64,000 nucleotides of DNA, from contig NZ_CP030850.1 in assembly GCF_003325355.1 (NCBI RefSeq), positions 5,201,501 to 5,265,500 on the forward strand, in the 5' to 3' direction. The notes below the pieces were generated by a model. The model did no database searches. It saw only the letters and a program-made list of their open reading frames with translations, and was not told where the DNA came from. Source of the stretch: Runella rosea (lineage in GTDB: Bacteria > Bacteroidota > Bacteroidia > Cytophagales > Spirosomataceae). Shown piece after piece: positions 17,034 to 25,095 of this stretch (position 1 is its first letter; every line of letters begins with the position of its first letter). Made by a program: the position numbers and the translations under genes.

Positions 17034-17132
17034 AAAGGTTGGTTTTTTTGTAGAGGAGACAAATGTAATAAAAACCCCTTTCTGCCGTGCGATAATTGAT
17101 TTATCGGAAGCTGTGGCCAAATGGCGTGTATG

Positions 17133-17831
17133 TTATTGGTAATGAAGCATTTTTTTGTACGTTGCGGCAATGCGGGCAGGTTCGGCCCCCAACCGAAACA
17201 AGGTCATGGCCACTAGATTGGCGACTTGTACGCGGGCCCAACTGTTGGTGTCGTATTTACGGGCCGATACACAGACCTCTTTGGGGATGATTTTAAACGC
17301 GCTTCGGTTTTTTCTCCACAATCGGCGTAGTAAATCGTATTCTTCCATGATGACGTAATATTCATCAAAACCGTAGAGGTCATCAAACAACGGGCGGGTG
17401 ATAAACAGGGTTTGGTCGCCGCCACGCGCCGTAAGAATGTTCAAACGCGTTAAATAATTGTTGAGTTTGAGCAGTGTTTTGTCTGAATCAAATCGGAAAC
17501 GATAGCAGCCCGATTGATAGCCTTCGCGTATGGCGCTTTGAATATCGTTGATAAAACCACGTGGTGGACGTGCATCGGCGTGAATAAAATACAAAATTTG
17601 GCCCGTGGCAAAACTAGCTCCGTAGTTCATTTGAGCAGCGCGGCCTTTTTTGGGTGAAATCACGACTTTTGCGCCTGCTTTTCGGGCCATCTCGGTGGTT
17701 TTGTCCTCGCTACCACCGTCGACTACGATTATATTGGCTAATGCTTCCCCGCCCTCTTCTTGGAGGTATTTTACCAGTTTGGTAATGTTTTTTTCTTCGT
17801 TAAAGGTTGGTATAATGACTGATATACGCAT
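17133..17831 (-). CDS. GT2-family glycosyltransferase, TIGR04283 type
   Basis: A 232-residue GT-A fold enzyme. It starts MRISVIIPTFNEEKNI, has the nucleotide-sugar loop IIVVDGGSEDKT, the basic KKGRAAQMNYG, and the metal-binding motif LYFIHADARPP. GGDQTLFITRPLF follows, with EEYDLLRRL in the acceptor part. HADxRPP and GGDQ are hallmarks of the family described as rSAM/selenodomain-associated transferase 2, though no partner radical-SAM gene is seen here. The enzyme is cytoplasmic or membrane-peripheral; donor and acceptor are unknown. Confidence 0.85.
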   Translation of the reverse strand: MRISVIIPTFNEEKNITKLVKYLQEEGGEALANIIVVDGGSEDKTTEMARKAGAKVVISPKKGRAAQMNYGASFATGQILYFIHADARPPRGFINDIQSAIREGYQSGCYRFRFDSDKTLLKLNNYLTRLNILTARGGDQTLFITRPLFDDLYGFDEYYVIMEEYDLLRRLWRKNRSAFKIIPKEVCVSARKYDTNSWARVQVANLVAMTLFRLGAEPARIAATYKKMLHYQ

Positions 17832-17928
17832 AAAATCTTAGCACTTACATTGATTATTATGAATGGGTTTATCCTTATTCAACCATTTGATTTTTGGTTG
17901 CTTTACAAGTTTTGTTGATTATACTTTT

Positions 17929-19020
17929 TCAAAAAGCTTCGCCGATGGTGAAATAAAAATTACCGCCGTCTTGGCCAATGGCGTAGTCAAACCGAATGTT
18001 GAGGTGGTCGCGGCGATTGGCCGTAAAACGTATTCCCGTACCGTAGGCAAACTTAGGGTCATGCCACCGAACAATGTCCTTTTGGTTGCCAAGTACCGCC
18101 GTTGACCCAAATACTACGCCACCGACGCGTTTGAAAATACCAAAACGTACTTCCCCCTGAGCTAGCAAAACGTTATCGTCGCGGAGGCGCCCCTGATAGT
18201 ACCCGCGCATTCGTTTGCCGCCACCGAGTTCAGACAGCATATTAAAAGGAGCGTTGCCCCACGTAAAACTACTGAACAGATTTCCTGCCAAAACCACTTT
18301 TTTGAACAAGGTTTGGTAACCTGAAAAATCTGCCGACAAACGATTAAAAAAGACATTGGCTCCCCAAAACGGGGCATTATTGAAATAGGCAATGTCGGCT
18401 GTAATGCCTTTTGACGGAAAAAAAACAATGTCCCGTGTGTCGTAAAACAGACCTAATCCTGCTCCCGAAGTGATGCTGCGCGGAGTGCCTGGGACGCGCT
18501 CACTGGCAAATTCGCCGTTGGGAACGGTTTGGGTAATGCGGTAATCTTCGTATTGATACCGAACGCCTGCGTACAAATGAGGGTAGATTTTTTTGAAAAA
18601 ATTAAGCCGAACGCGCGGAAAATCAACCCCAAAAAGCTCCTTCGGCACGGGCTGATTGCCAATACCAAAGTAATAATAGTTGTACTTATAAAATCCAAGC
18701 TCGCCGTTGAAATAATACTGGGCATTTTTGAGAAACAACTGGAACGGTAAATAGTAAAGAGATTGTTTCTCTTGGGTAAACACAATGCCCAAACTCATTT
18801 GCGATGGACGGGCTTGGAGAGAGTCGTTTTTGAAACGAAACGTAGCGGTCAACGCCGCACCATAAGCCCAACGCGTTTCGGGCGAATAATACACCGCTGG
18901 AAAAGGCAAAATACTCAACCGTTTTTGCTGAGAGAAAGCCGTCTGCGTAAGCATACACCCCAAAAAGAGGATTTGCAACGACGTAAACAGGATTCTTGAC
19001 TGGAATTTTTGACGTATCAA
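17929..19020 (-). CDS. Outer membrane beta-barrel, BamA/surface-antigen (D15)-like
   Basis: The C-terminal two thirds read as amphipathic beta strands ending in NIRFDYAIGQDGGNFYFTIGEAF, with aromatic strand ends typical of Omp85-like barrels. LGLFYDTRDIVFFPSKGITADI and GGGKRMRGYYQGRLRDDNVLLAQGE match the bacterial surface antigen domain, including the RGY/R signature near the lid strand. No POTRA repeats are present, so it resembles the short D15-like barrels of unknown role. The first frame ATG (19143) would overlap pabB. The TTG at 19020 begins IRQKFQSRILFTSLQILFLGC, a plausible signal peptide cleaved after AFS, and is preferred. Start certainty is low. Confidence 0.75.
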   Translation of the reverse strand: MIRQKFQSRILFTSLQILFLGCMLTQTAFSQQKRLSILPFPAVYYSPETRWAYGAALTATFRFKNDSLQARPSQMSLGIVFTQEKQSLYYLPFQLFLKNAQYYFNGELGFYKYNYYYFGIGNQPVPKELFGVDFPRVRLNFFKKIYPHLYAGVRYQYEDYRITQTVPNGEFASERVPGTPRSITSGAGLGLFYDTRDIVFFPSKGITADIAYFNNAPFWGANVFFNRLSADFSGYQTLFKKVVLAGNLFSSFTWGNAPFNMLSELGGGKRMRGYYQGRLRDDNVLLAQGEVRFGIFKRVGGVVFGSTAVLGNQKDIVRWHDPKFAYGTGIRFTANRRDHLNIRFDYAIGQDGGNFYFTIGEAF

Positions 19021-19082
19021 AACGGTTAAAATTTCTTTATAAACATGAACAAGCTGACGAAAGTTATGAATTTTGTGGCGAA

Positions 19083-20090
19083 ATGATACCAATCCTCCCC
19101 CCACCAGAAGCCATCCACCAAATGAACGAATACGGGCGTGCACGCATCCCGTTTTTGTTTATCATTGATTTTTTAGCCCAACAACCCGTCGTTTTACGCT
19201 TGGATGAAGTAAATGCCGATGAGTTGCGGTACGAATTTAACGGCCTGACCAACACCCAAAGGAAAGGGGAACCCGCTCAACCCCGCGCTCAATTCCACAA
19301 AAGTACACTCTCATTTGAGCAGTATTCCCCTAAATTTGATTTTGTCCTTCACCAGATAAAACGAGGAAACTCGTTTTTGGTGAATCTGTCGGTATGTACG
19401 GAAATAACGACTGACTTGGATTTAATGACAATTTTTAACCAGACAAAAGCCAAATATCGCCTGTGGTGGCGAGATAAATTTGTCTGTTTTTCACCCGAAA
19501 TTTTTGTGCAAGTTCGCGGCAATCGTGTTGCGTCTTTTCCGATGAAAGGCACTATTGATGCTGATTTGCCTTTGGCGCAGGAACGGATATTGGCGGATGT
19601 GAAAGAAGCCGCCGAGCACGCTACAATTGTGGATTTGATTCGAAATGACCTGAGCATGGTGGCCGAAAAAGTATGGGTAGAGCGCTATCGGTTTATCGAT
19701 AAAATTGAAACCAACCAAAAAACATTGTTGCAGGTGAGCTCCGAAATTGCGGGAACGATGCCCGATAATTGGCGCGAAACCTTGGGCGATTGGTTGTTTA
19801 AATTGTTGCCGGCGGGCTCTATCAGCGGCGCACCCAAACCCCGTACGCTTGAAATAATTCAGGAAGCAGAAGGCTATGAACGAGGCTATTATACGGGAGT
19901 GGCGGGCATTTTTGACGGCGAAAACCTAGACAGTGGTGTGCTGATTCGATTTATTGAAAAAATAAATGACCGAATGGTGTTTAAAAGCGGTGGCGGTCTT
20001 ACCGCCCGCAGCGAAGCGCAGTCGGAATACCGCGAAGTGATTGACAAAGTTTATTTACCCCTCCTCCATGAATTTACCCCTATGTATTGA
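19083..20090 (+). CDS. pabB: Aminodeoxychorismate synthase component I
   Basis: PabB makes 4-amino-4-deoxychorismate from chorismate and ammonia for folate synthesis. The protein is the short Bacteroidota form, about 335 residues from the ATG at 19083 (MIPILPPPEAIHQMNEYGR). Chorismate-binding motifs are in place: FPMKGTIDADLP, VDLIRNDLSMVAE, SISGAPKPRTLEIIQEAEG, RGYYTGVAGIFDG and GGGLTARSEAQSEYRE. The family PIKGT lysine is present as K in FPMKGT. The gene overlaps pabC by 23 bp. The partner glutamine amidotransferase (PabA/TrpG) is not encoded here and must be elsewhere. Confidence 0.92.
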   Translation: MIPILPPPEAIHQMNEYGRARIPFLFIIDFLAQQPVVLRLDEVNADELRYEFNGLTNTQRKGEPAQPRAQFHKSTLSFEQYSPKFDFVLHQIKRGNSFLVNLSVCTEITTDLDLMTIFNQTKAKYRLWWRDKFVCFSPEIFVQVRGNRVASFPMKGTIDADLPLAQERILADVKEAAEHATIVDLIRNDLSMVAEKVWVERYRFIDKIETNQKTLLQVSSEIAGTMPDNWRETLGDWLFKLLPAGSISGAPKPRTLEIIQEAEGYERGYYTGVAGIFDGENLDSGVLIRFIEKINDRMVFKSGGGLTARSEAQSEYREVIDKVYLPLLHEFTPMY

Positions 20091-20673
20091 AACAATTCGC
20101 CTGGCCGACGGACAATTGTCAAACCTTCTGTATCACAACGAAAGGCTCAATCGTACGCGTTGGGCTTGTTTTGCTGCAACAAAAGAGTGGGATTTGAATG
20201 AGTTGATTGATATTCCGCAAGAGGTAACCCAAGGGCTTTATAAATGCCGGGTAACGTATGGACGTAAAATTGAAAAAATCGAATTTGAGGTTTATCAGCC
20301 CCGCGTGATTAAGAGTCTGCTTTTGGTGGTTGATGATGCGATTGAATATGGGTTTAAATTTCTTGATAGGGCGGCTCTTCAACGAAATTTTGACAAGCGC
20401 GGGGGTGCCGATGAGGTATTGATAGTTAAGGAAGGATTAATCACCGATACCTCTTATGCCAACGTAGTGTTTTGGGATGGTACTCAATGGACAACCCCCG
20501 ATAGGCCATTGTTGAAAGGAACAAAAAGGGCACAACTGCTACGAGAAGGAGTGGTTATTGAACAAAAAATTAGGGTGGAGGATTTGGCCACATTTACCCA
20601 CGTTCGGTTGATTAATGCCATGTTGGATTTTGAATCTACTCCCATGATTGCGGTTAGTCAAATCAGTTTTTGA
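20068..20673 (+). CDS. pabC: Class IV aminotransferase, probable aminodeoxychorismate lyase
   Basis: A PLP enzyme that would release pyruvate from aminodeoxychorismate to give p-aminobenzoate. The 201-residue product starts at the ATG inside the end of pabB (MNLPLCIETIRLADG), a 23-bp overlap that suggests coupled translation. The PLP lysine is the K in YGFKFLDRAAL, matching LKHLNR of E. coli PabC. GGADEVLIVKEGLITDTSYANVVFW carries the conserved ET/DT-S-N cofactor loop. It is shorter than E. coli PabC (269), as is usual in this phylum. Context with pabB makes the function likely. Confidence 0.85.
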   Translation: MNLPLCIETIRLADGQLSNLLYHNERLNRTRWACFAATKEWDLNELIDIPQEVTQGLYKCRVTYGRKIEKIEFEVYQPRVIKSLLLVVDDAIEYGFKFLDRAALQRNFDKRGGADEVLIVKEGLITDTSYANVVFWDGTQWTTPDRPLLKGTKRAQLLREGVVIEQKIRVEDLATFTHVRLINAMLDFESTPMIAVSQISF

Positions 20674-20694
20674 GTAACTTCTATCAGTAATAAG

Positions 20695-20749
20695 CAACAG
20701 CAAAGCGAGACTGGTACGTGGTTGAGATGCAAGTCGCGCTTTGCTGTTG
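20695..20749. terminator. Bidirectional terminator between pabC and the surface-protein gene
   Basis: A perfect 13-bp stem (CAACAGCAAAGCG and its complement) with a 29-base loop that can pair further (GACT with AGTC). It sits between convergent stops at 20673 and 20752. Confidence 0.75.
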
Positions 20750-20751
20750 GT

Positions 20752-23700
20752 TTATTTAGTAAGAGGTAGGGATGCTTTTATTTTTTTCAAAATGACTGGA
20801 ATGCACGGTCTGGCGGGACATTCACAATATTCTCTAACGACAATCGGGCAGCAGTTGTTGGTTGGACATTGTCCCGAATCTACTTCAACAGTGTAGTTTC
20901 CTGGTTCATGTACTGACAAAGTTTGGGCAGTTGCTCCTATGATTTCGACCCCATCTTTAAACCATTGATAAGAAGTAAAACCGCCTGGTGCGTTTATAAT
21001 CAAAGTGTCTTGGCGGGAGGTACAAATGGGGATTGGTACACTTAAATAGGCAATGGCATAATCATCTTCGGTCTTATCGTAGTTGTTGGGCTCAGAATCC
21101 AAATCGACTCCTATGGCCTTGATCACTTCCGCCTGATTGCTCACAAAACCTCCCTGGAAGCCGTCGATTTTATTGATTTTGGCCGTGATGGTCAAGGTGT
21201 CAGATTCGCCGGGCTGTATAGAAAACGGCCCCCAGATGTGCGTTGAGGGATCGTAGGTCCCTTTGTTGGTAGTAAAATTGATGAAGGTTAAGTTATTCAC
21301 CAATGTGTCGGCTATCATTACACTATCGGCAATGGCCGTTGAGGTCGTAGCAACATTGCGAACTACTATTTCAAAAATAACTTCGTCGCCTACTTCATGT
21401 ATGCAATTTCCGATAACCCGTTTGGTGATTTCCAAATCAATTTTTTTCTCCATCATGTCATTGATTGTCAGTCCTATATCAAATGTGAAGTTGTTTTGGG
21501 AGTTGTCGCCCGTGATTACTTTTACAATGGCTTGGGTCGAATCAGTGTTAAACTCAGCATCAGAATCACGAAGGAAGTTTTGCGTATCACCCGTTACCTG
21601 TAGTGGAGAAATCGTTAAGGTATCAATGAGTTTGACGGTTTGCGCCTGCAGCCTGCCATTGGCAGGGATGGTGCCCAGCACCGACGTTGGAATTTCCTGA
21701 TTCAGGTCAATCCGGATTTCGTAGGTGTGGTTTCGTTTCAATCTTCCGGCTACGTTTGTGTCATTAAAATAGTAATGTCCACCGTTGGCTGTGGTATCGC
21801 GGGCTACTTCAGTCCCACCATTTTGCATGTCGTGGAGGGTGATTACGATATTGTCCAGGAGGGCTTCGTTGGGAGTTTGTATGCCATCTTTGTTGACATC
21901 AAGCCACACAGTATTACCGATTTCTAGCGGAGCTGGGTCACATATTCTCGCTAAATCACCTACTCCCCCCGACTTGCCCAATGAGCCTGGGTTGAGTGAA
22001 TATACAGAAAAACTCCGATTTCGTGTGCCAGTTTTGGTGTCGTAAGCAACAAAACCAGTTGATAAGTACAGGCCGTGTATGGGGTCCATGGCCGAAACCA
22101 ATACTTCTGGTATGCCCGCTATTTTAAGCATTGCTCCGTTGGTAATTTCGCGGTGCCCTACTTCGTTAGCGCCATTGAGCCAGTAATCTTCACAGAAAAA
22201 CTCCCCCCCACCGGGACCTGAGTTTGTATTGATGCCGCAGCCCTGCAAGTTGCCAGATTTGCCGTTGTTTTCTAGGGTATATGTACTGTCGGCGTTGTAT
22301 TGGGCTCTTACTATATCGCCGCTCATAAATCCATAATAGTTCAAGGTGTCATCAACGGCAATACCGGGTTGGTCTTGTCCAGTTTGCAAGCCAAGGCGGT
22401 CCATAAACGCGATGATCAATGAGCCGTCATCATCAAATTCTATATCGGATAGAATGGCCTGCGGATAGATGGCAAATGCGGCAACTGGGTCAGGACTCCC
22501 CGCTGGATAATTGCATTGTTTTGGGAAAACATTAGTCCAAGGTTGCCATCCATTGGTAGCATCGCATCCTGGTGTAGCATCAATGGCTCCGCGTGGGTAA
22601 TCCAGTCCAAATTCAAAGATGTTGTTGAAAGTGGTGGTTTTTTGGTCAAACTCATAGATAGCCGCTTTCAAATCGCTTTTCTTTTGTGATGTCTCGGCCG
22701 TACATACGACGCCAACGTAGAGTTTGCCACGGTAATATTTAAGCGCCCAGGGCACAAATTCATTGTTTGAGCAGCCAGGATGTGGTATTTGAAAAGATTT
22801 GGTTTGTGCTTCTGCCATGTTGGCGGGAGCTTTCAGCGGTTTCTGAACCGAAAAACTGTAAAGTTTTCTGTCGTATAGATTTATTAAAAATAAGGTGTCC
22901 TGATAAACCGATAGTTGTGAACCGCCAATTCCTACCTTAGCCGCGGTATGAAACGCGAGTGAGTCGCGACTTTTGGCCAATTTGTCGGCAGGAAGTACAT
23001 TAAGTCCTGTTACAGGGTCAATGTGTGGGTCTGGACCAGTATCAATTCCGATGGTTTTGACATCAATAAAATTGGAGACAACTCGGTTATTGAGATCTAC
23101 GGAGTAGAAACCTCCCGTACCCAGTGGGCCGAGGCCTACGTGGCGCCGGGTAATGGCTCCGATGATTAGCGTGTTGGAAGAACGCTGATAGGAAGCAATC
23201 CAAGTAGACCCGATTTCACTTGCATTGGCCAGTTTTTCCATAGGGGAGCCCGACGGAGTCCCTCCTTCACCTTCAGCATTGTAATCAAACAAAACAAGCG
23301 CAGGGTCATCGCCAGCGCTGCCATTTTTGAGGGGGTCGCCCATGGAGTAGCAGGCTGTGATGATTTGAGCATTAATGTCTACGTTGCAGAACTCGTCATC
23401 ATTGAAAATACCTAGGTTTACATTAGTTGCGGGCGCCTGCACAAATTGGACTTCTGTGCCATTGTGAGGGCCTGATGAACTAACAGAAAATGTTTCGGGC
23501 AGATTGAAAAACTCTACTCGAACAGCCGAACCACTGGGCACCTGTTGGGCCGTAAAAGCATAATAACCAGCCTTATCGGTTTGAGTGATAAGGGGATGGG
23601 CATTGCCATTCACAAAGATACGTACCCCAATGGCAGTAACTCCTGCTTCGGTAGGGGATACGGATGTTTGAATGCCATTTGCGTCAAAATCGTAGAAGAC

Positions 23701-23817
23701 TGTTCCGCTCACTTGAGCGCGGCAACCCACACTATAAGACATAATTAATAGGTTAATGGCAAAGAGAGTTAGTAAAGTGCGGGATGTATAACAAACCCAT
23801 GGCGACAATAGACTCAT
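20752..23817 (-). CDS. Large secreted surface protein with SdrD-B and DUF11-like domains
   Basis: A 1021-residue exported protein. The hydrophobic N-terminus (LLTLFAINLLIMSYSVGCRAQ) acts as signal peptide. Residues about 35-125 form an SdrD B-like repeat (VSGTVFYDFDANGIQ, AGYYAFTAQQVPSG). A long beta-rich domain (about 130-620) resembles propeller-like repeats with many Asp. A second SdrD B-like domain follows (IGNTVWLDVNKDGIQTPNE). After that come a DUF11-like domain (DLEITKRVIGNCIHEVGDEVIFEI), an Ig-like segment with a Cys-rich tail (SYQWFKDGVEIIGATAQTL) and CECPARPC. The calcium-binding type repeats suggest a rigid surface stalk. No standard type IX C-terminal domain is seen, so the anchoring mode is unknown. 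Probably monocistronic. Confidence 0.85.
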   Translation of the reverse strand: MSLLSPWVCYTSRTLLTLFAINLLIMSYSVGCRAQVSGTVFYDFDANGIQTSVSPTEAGVTAIGVRIFVNGNAHPLITQTDKAGYYAFTAQQVPSGSAVRVEFFNLPETFSVSSSGPHNGTEVQFVQAPATNVNLGIFNDDEFCNVDINAQIITACYSMGDPLKNGSAGDDPALVLFDYNAEGEGGTPSGSPMEKLANASEIGSTWIASYQRSSNTLIIGAITRRHVGLGPLGTGGFYSVDLNNRVVSNFIDVKTIGIDTGPDPHIDPVTGLNVLPADKLAKSRDSLAFHTAAKVGIGGSQLSVYQDTLFLINLYDRKLYSFSVQKPLKAPANMAEAQTKSFQIPHPGCSNNEFVPWALKYYRGKLYVGVVCTAETSQKKSDLKAAIYEFDQKTTTFNNIFEFGLDYPRGAIDATPGCDATNGWQPWTNVFPKQCNYPAGSPDPVAAFAIYPQAILSDIEFDDDGSLIIAFMDRLGLQTGQDQPGIAVDDTLNYYGFMSGDIVRAQYNADSTYTLENNGKSGNLQGCGINTNSGPGGGEFFCEDYWLNGANEVGHREITNGAMLKIAGIPEVLVSAMDPIHGLYLSTGFVAYDTKTGTRNRSFSVYSLNPGSLGKSGGVGDLARICDPAPLEIGNTVWLDVNKDGIQTPNEALLDNIVITLHDMQNGGTEVARDTTANGGHYYFNDTNVAGRLKRNHTYEIRIDLNQEIPTSVLGTIPANGRLQAQTVKLIDTLTISPLQVTGDTQNFLRDSDAEFNTDSTQAIVKVITGDNSQNNFTFDIGLTINDMMEKKIDLEITKRVIGNCIHEVGDEVIFEIVVRNVATTSTAIADSVMIADTLVNNLTFINFTTNKGTYDPSTHIWGPFSIQPGESDTLTITAKINKIDGFQGGFVSNQAEVIKAIGVDLDSEPNNYDKTEDDYAIAYLSVPIPICTSRQDTLIINAPGGFTSYQWFKDGVEIIGATAQTLSVHEPGNYTVEVDSGQCPTNNCCPIVVREYCECPARPCIPVILKKIKASLPLTK

Positions 23818-24550
23818 GATGAAATTAGATGTTATATGATTCGGCGAAACCTAATAGGTATATTATTTAATAGAAGTAAAGTTCAGATATACAGGTGGTT
23901 GTGTGATTTTATTGGCTTTGAAAAAATAATAAATCAGCTTCAAAATGGCGCATTTGAGTATTGCTTTGTCATTTAGGGCTAAAAAATATATTTTCATTTT
24001 CTTAGTTTTAATCGCTAAAAAGGTAAAATTTTTATATTTTATTCGACATATTAATATAGTTCCAAATACCCTGCCATTGTATTTGGATTGACTTGAGAAT
24101 AGGTAAGATACTGAGGGTGAAAAAGTAGAAAGTAGCTGTAAATGAGGCAAAAGTGAGAAGAAGAAGCTTTTTGGGGAGCAATTGAAGTAGTTTTGTTTTT
24201 TTTTAGTATGGAATAGAGTTTTATAAGCTTTCGCAAAGTCAGATGTAGGAGCGCGACTTCAACAAATATGATGCCAAGGCTTTTGTTTTAGTTGATTTAC
24301 AGGGCTGTTGTTGTATTTGTAAATTATTGAAAAAGAGGGTGTTTGTTCTGTAAGGTATATATTTGCGTTGTTTGTTGCGATTAGTTCTTACTTTCTGGGA
24401 TAAAGGTGTTTTTAGAAAAACAGATCGAAAATCATTCGAAAAAGTAGGCTTCGATTGGGTACTTAAAAAGAAAGAGGCTATCCAGAAAGGTAGCAGAAAT
24501 TGGGTAGGCGAATGAATCGTCTACCTTGCGTGGTATCATATGCGATTGGT
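23818..24550. other. AT-rich intergenic tract with no supported gene
   Basis: This 730-base tract is visibly richer in A and T than its neighbours. Short open frames exist on the minus strand, but their products are low-complexity (Ile, Lys, Phe, Tyr) and lack recognisable motifs. It must contain the promoter of the 1021-residue surface protein at its left end. GAGGCTATCCAGAAAGG at 24474-24490 looks like the end of an insertion sequence, but I could not find its inverted partner. Confidence 0.5.
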
Positions 24551-25009
24551 TTAACGAAGGGCTTTTAGAATTCGGAGGCGCTTTGATTTGGGAAGCACTT
24601 GAGCATGTTTACTTAAGATAGATTGCAGTAAACGTTTGACTAGGGAGAGGTACTTACTAGCTTTGGGTTGGTCAATGGTAAAAAAAGCTGCCAGTTGCTC
24701 TTGGAGAATATCACCTTTTAAATAAATAAGGCCAAAAAGAAGGGCGTCTCGGTTGTCGGTAAAGATATTGTTTCGGCGCAGTGAAGTTTGACGTAGTCGA
24801 GGGGCTCCTTCTAGGGTAAACTGAGAAAAATAATTCTTCCATTCGTTCTCAAAAAAAGAATGAAGGGTTTCAAATTCCTGCTTTTTCAAGCCCGTTAACT
24901 GACGAAGCGCAACGTCATCGTTTTGTAAATTCAGATAACGTTGAATGGTAATTATAATCATATTTTTGTTGAGTATAGCACGTCCTATAAAAGACGTATT
25001 ATTTGACAT
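24551..25009 (-). pseudogene. Truncated transposase, N-terminal helix-turn-helix part only
   Basis: The 152-residue frame matches the N-terminus of DDE transposases of the IS5-like group with an HTH_Tnp_4 domain: QLTGLKKQEFETLHSFFE, then LFGLIYLKGDILQEQLAAFF and IDQPKASKYLSLVKRLL. The usual second half with the DDE catalytic core should follow, but the frame stops after RILKALR. No catalytic remnant is readable in any of the three frames just beyond. The element is therefore inactive, and its right and left ends are unclear. The start is uncertain; an ATG at residue 17 (MIIITIQRYL) fits the family better. Confidence 0.7.
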
Positions 25010-25026
25010 AGTGGATTATGTCAAAT
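25001..25026. repeat. 10-bp inverted repeat ATTTGACATA / TATGTCAAAT
   Basis: Two perfect 10-base arms with a 6-base spacer lie between the transposase remnant and priA, covering the putative start codon of the remnant. It could be an operator or part of the old insertion sequence. Confidence 0.55.
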
Positions 25027-25095
25027 ATCCTGCCATGCTTAAAAATATCTAACGAAAGCGTTATCTTGCGCTTTCAACTTTGGCTTTAAAATAGA

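Noticed and set aside
23863-24236. Two small minus-strand frames in the AT-rich tract
   Set aside because: Their products are low-complexity and lysine/isoleucine-rich, with no motif or signal peptide; they are likely chance frames in AT-rich DNA.
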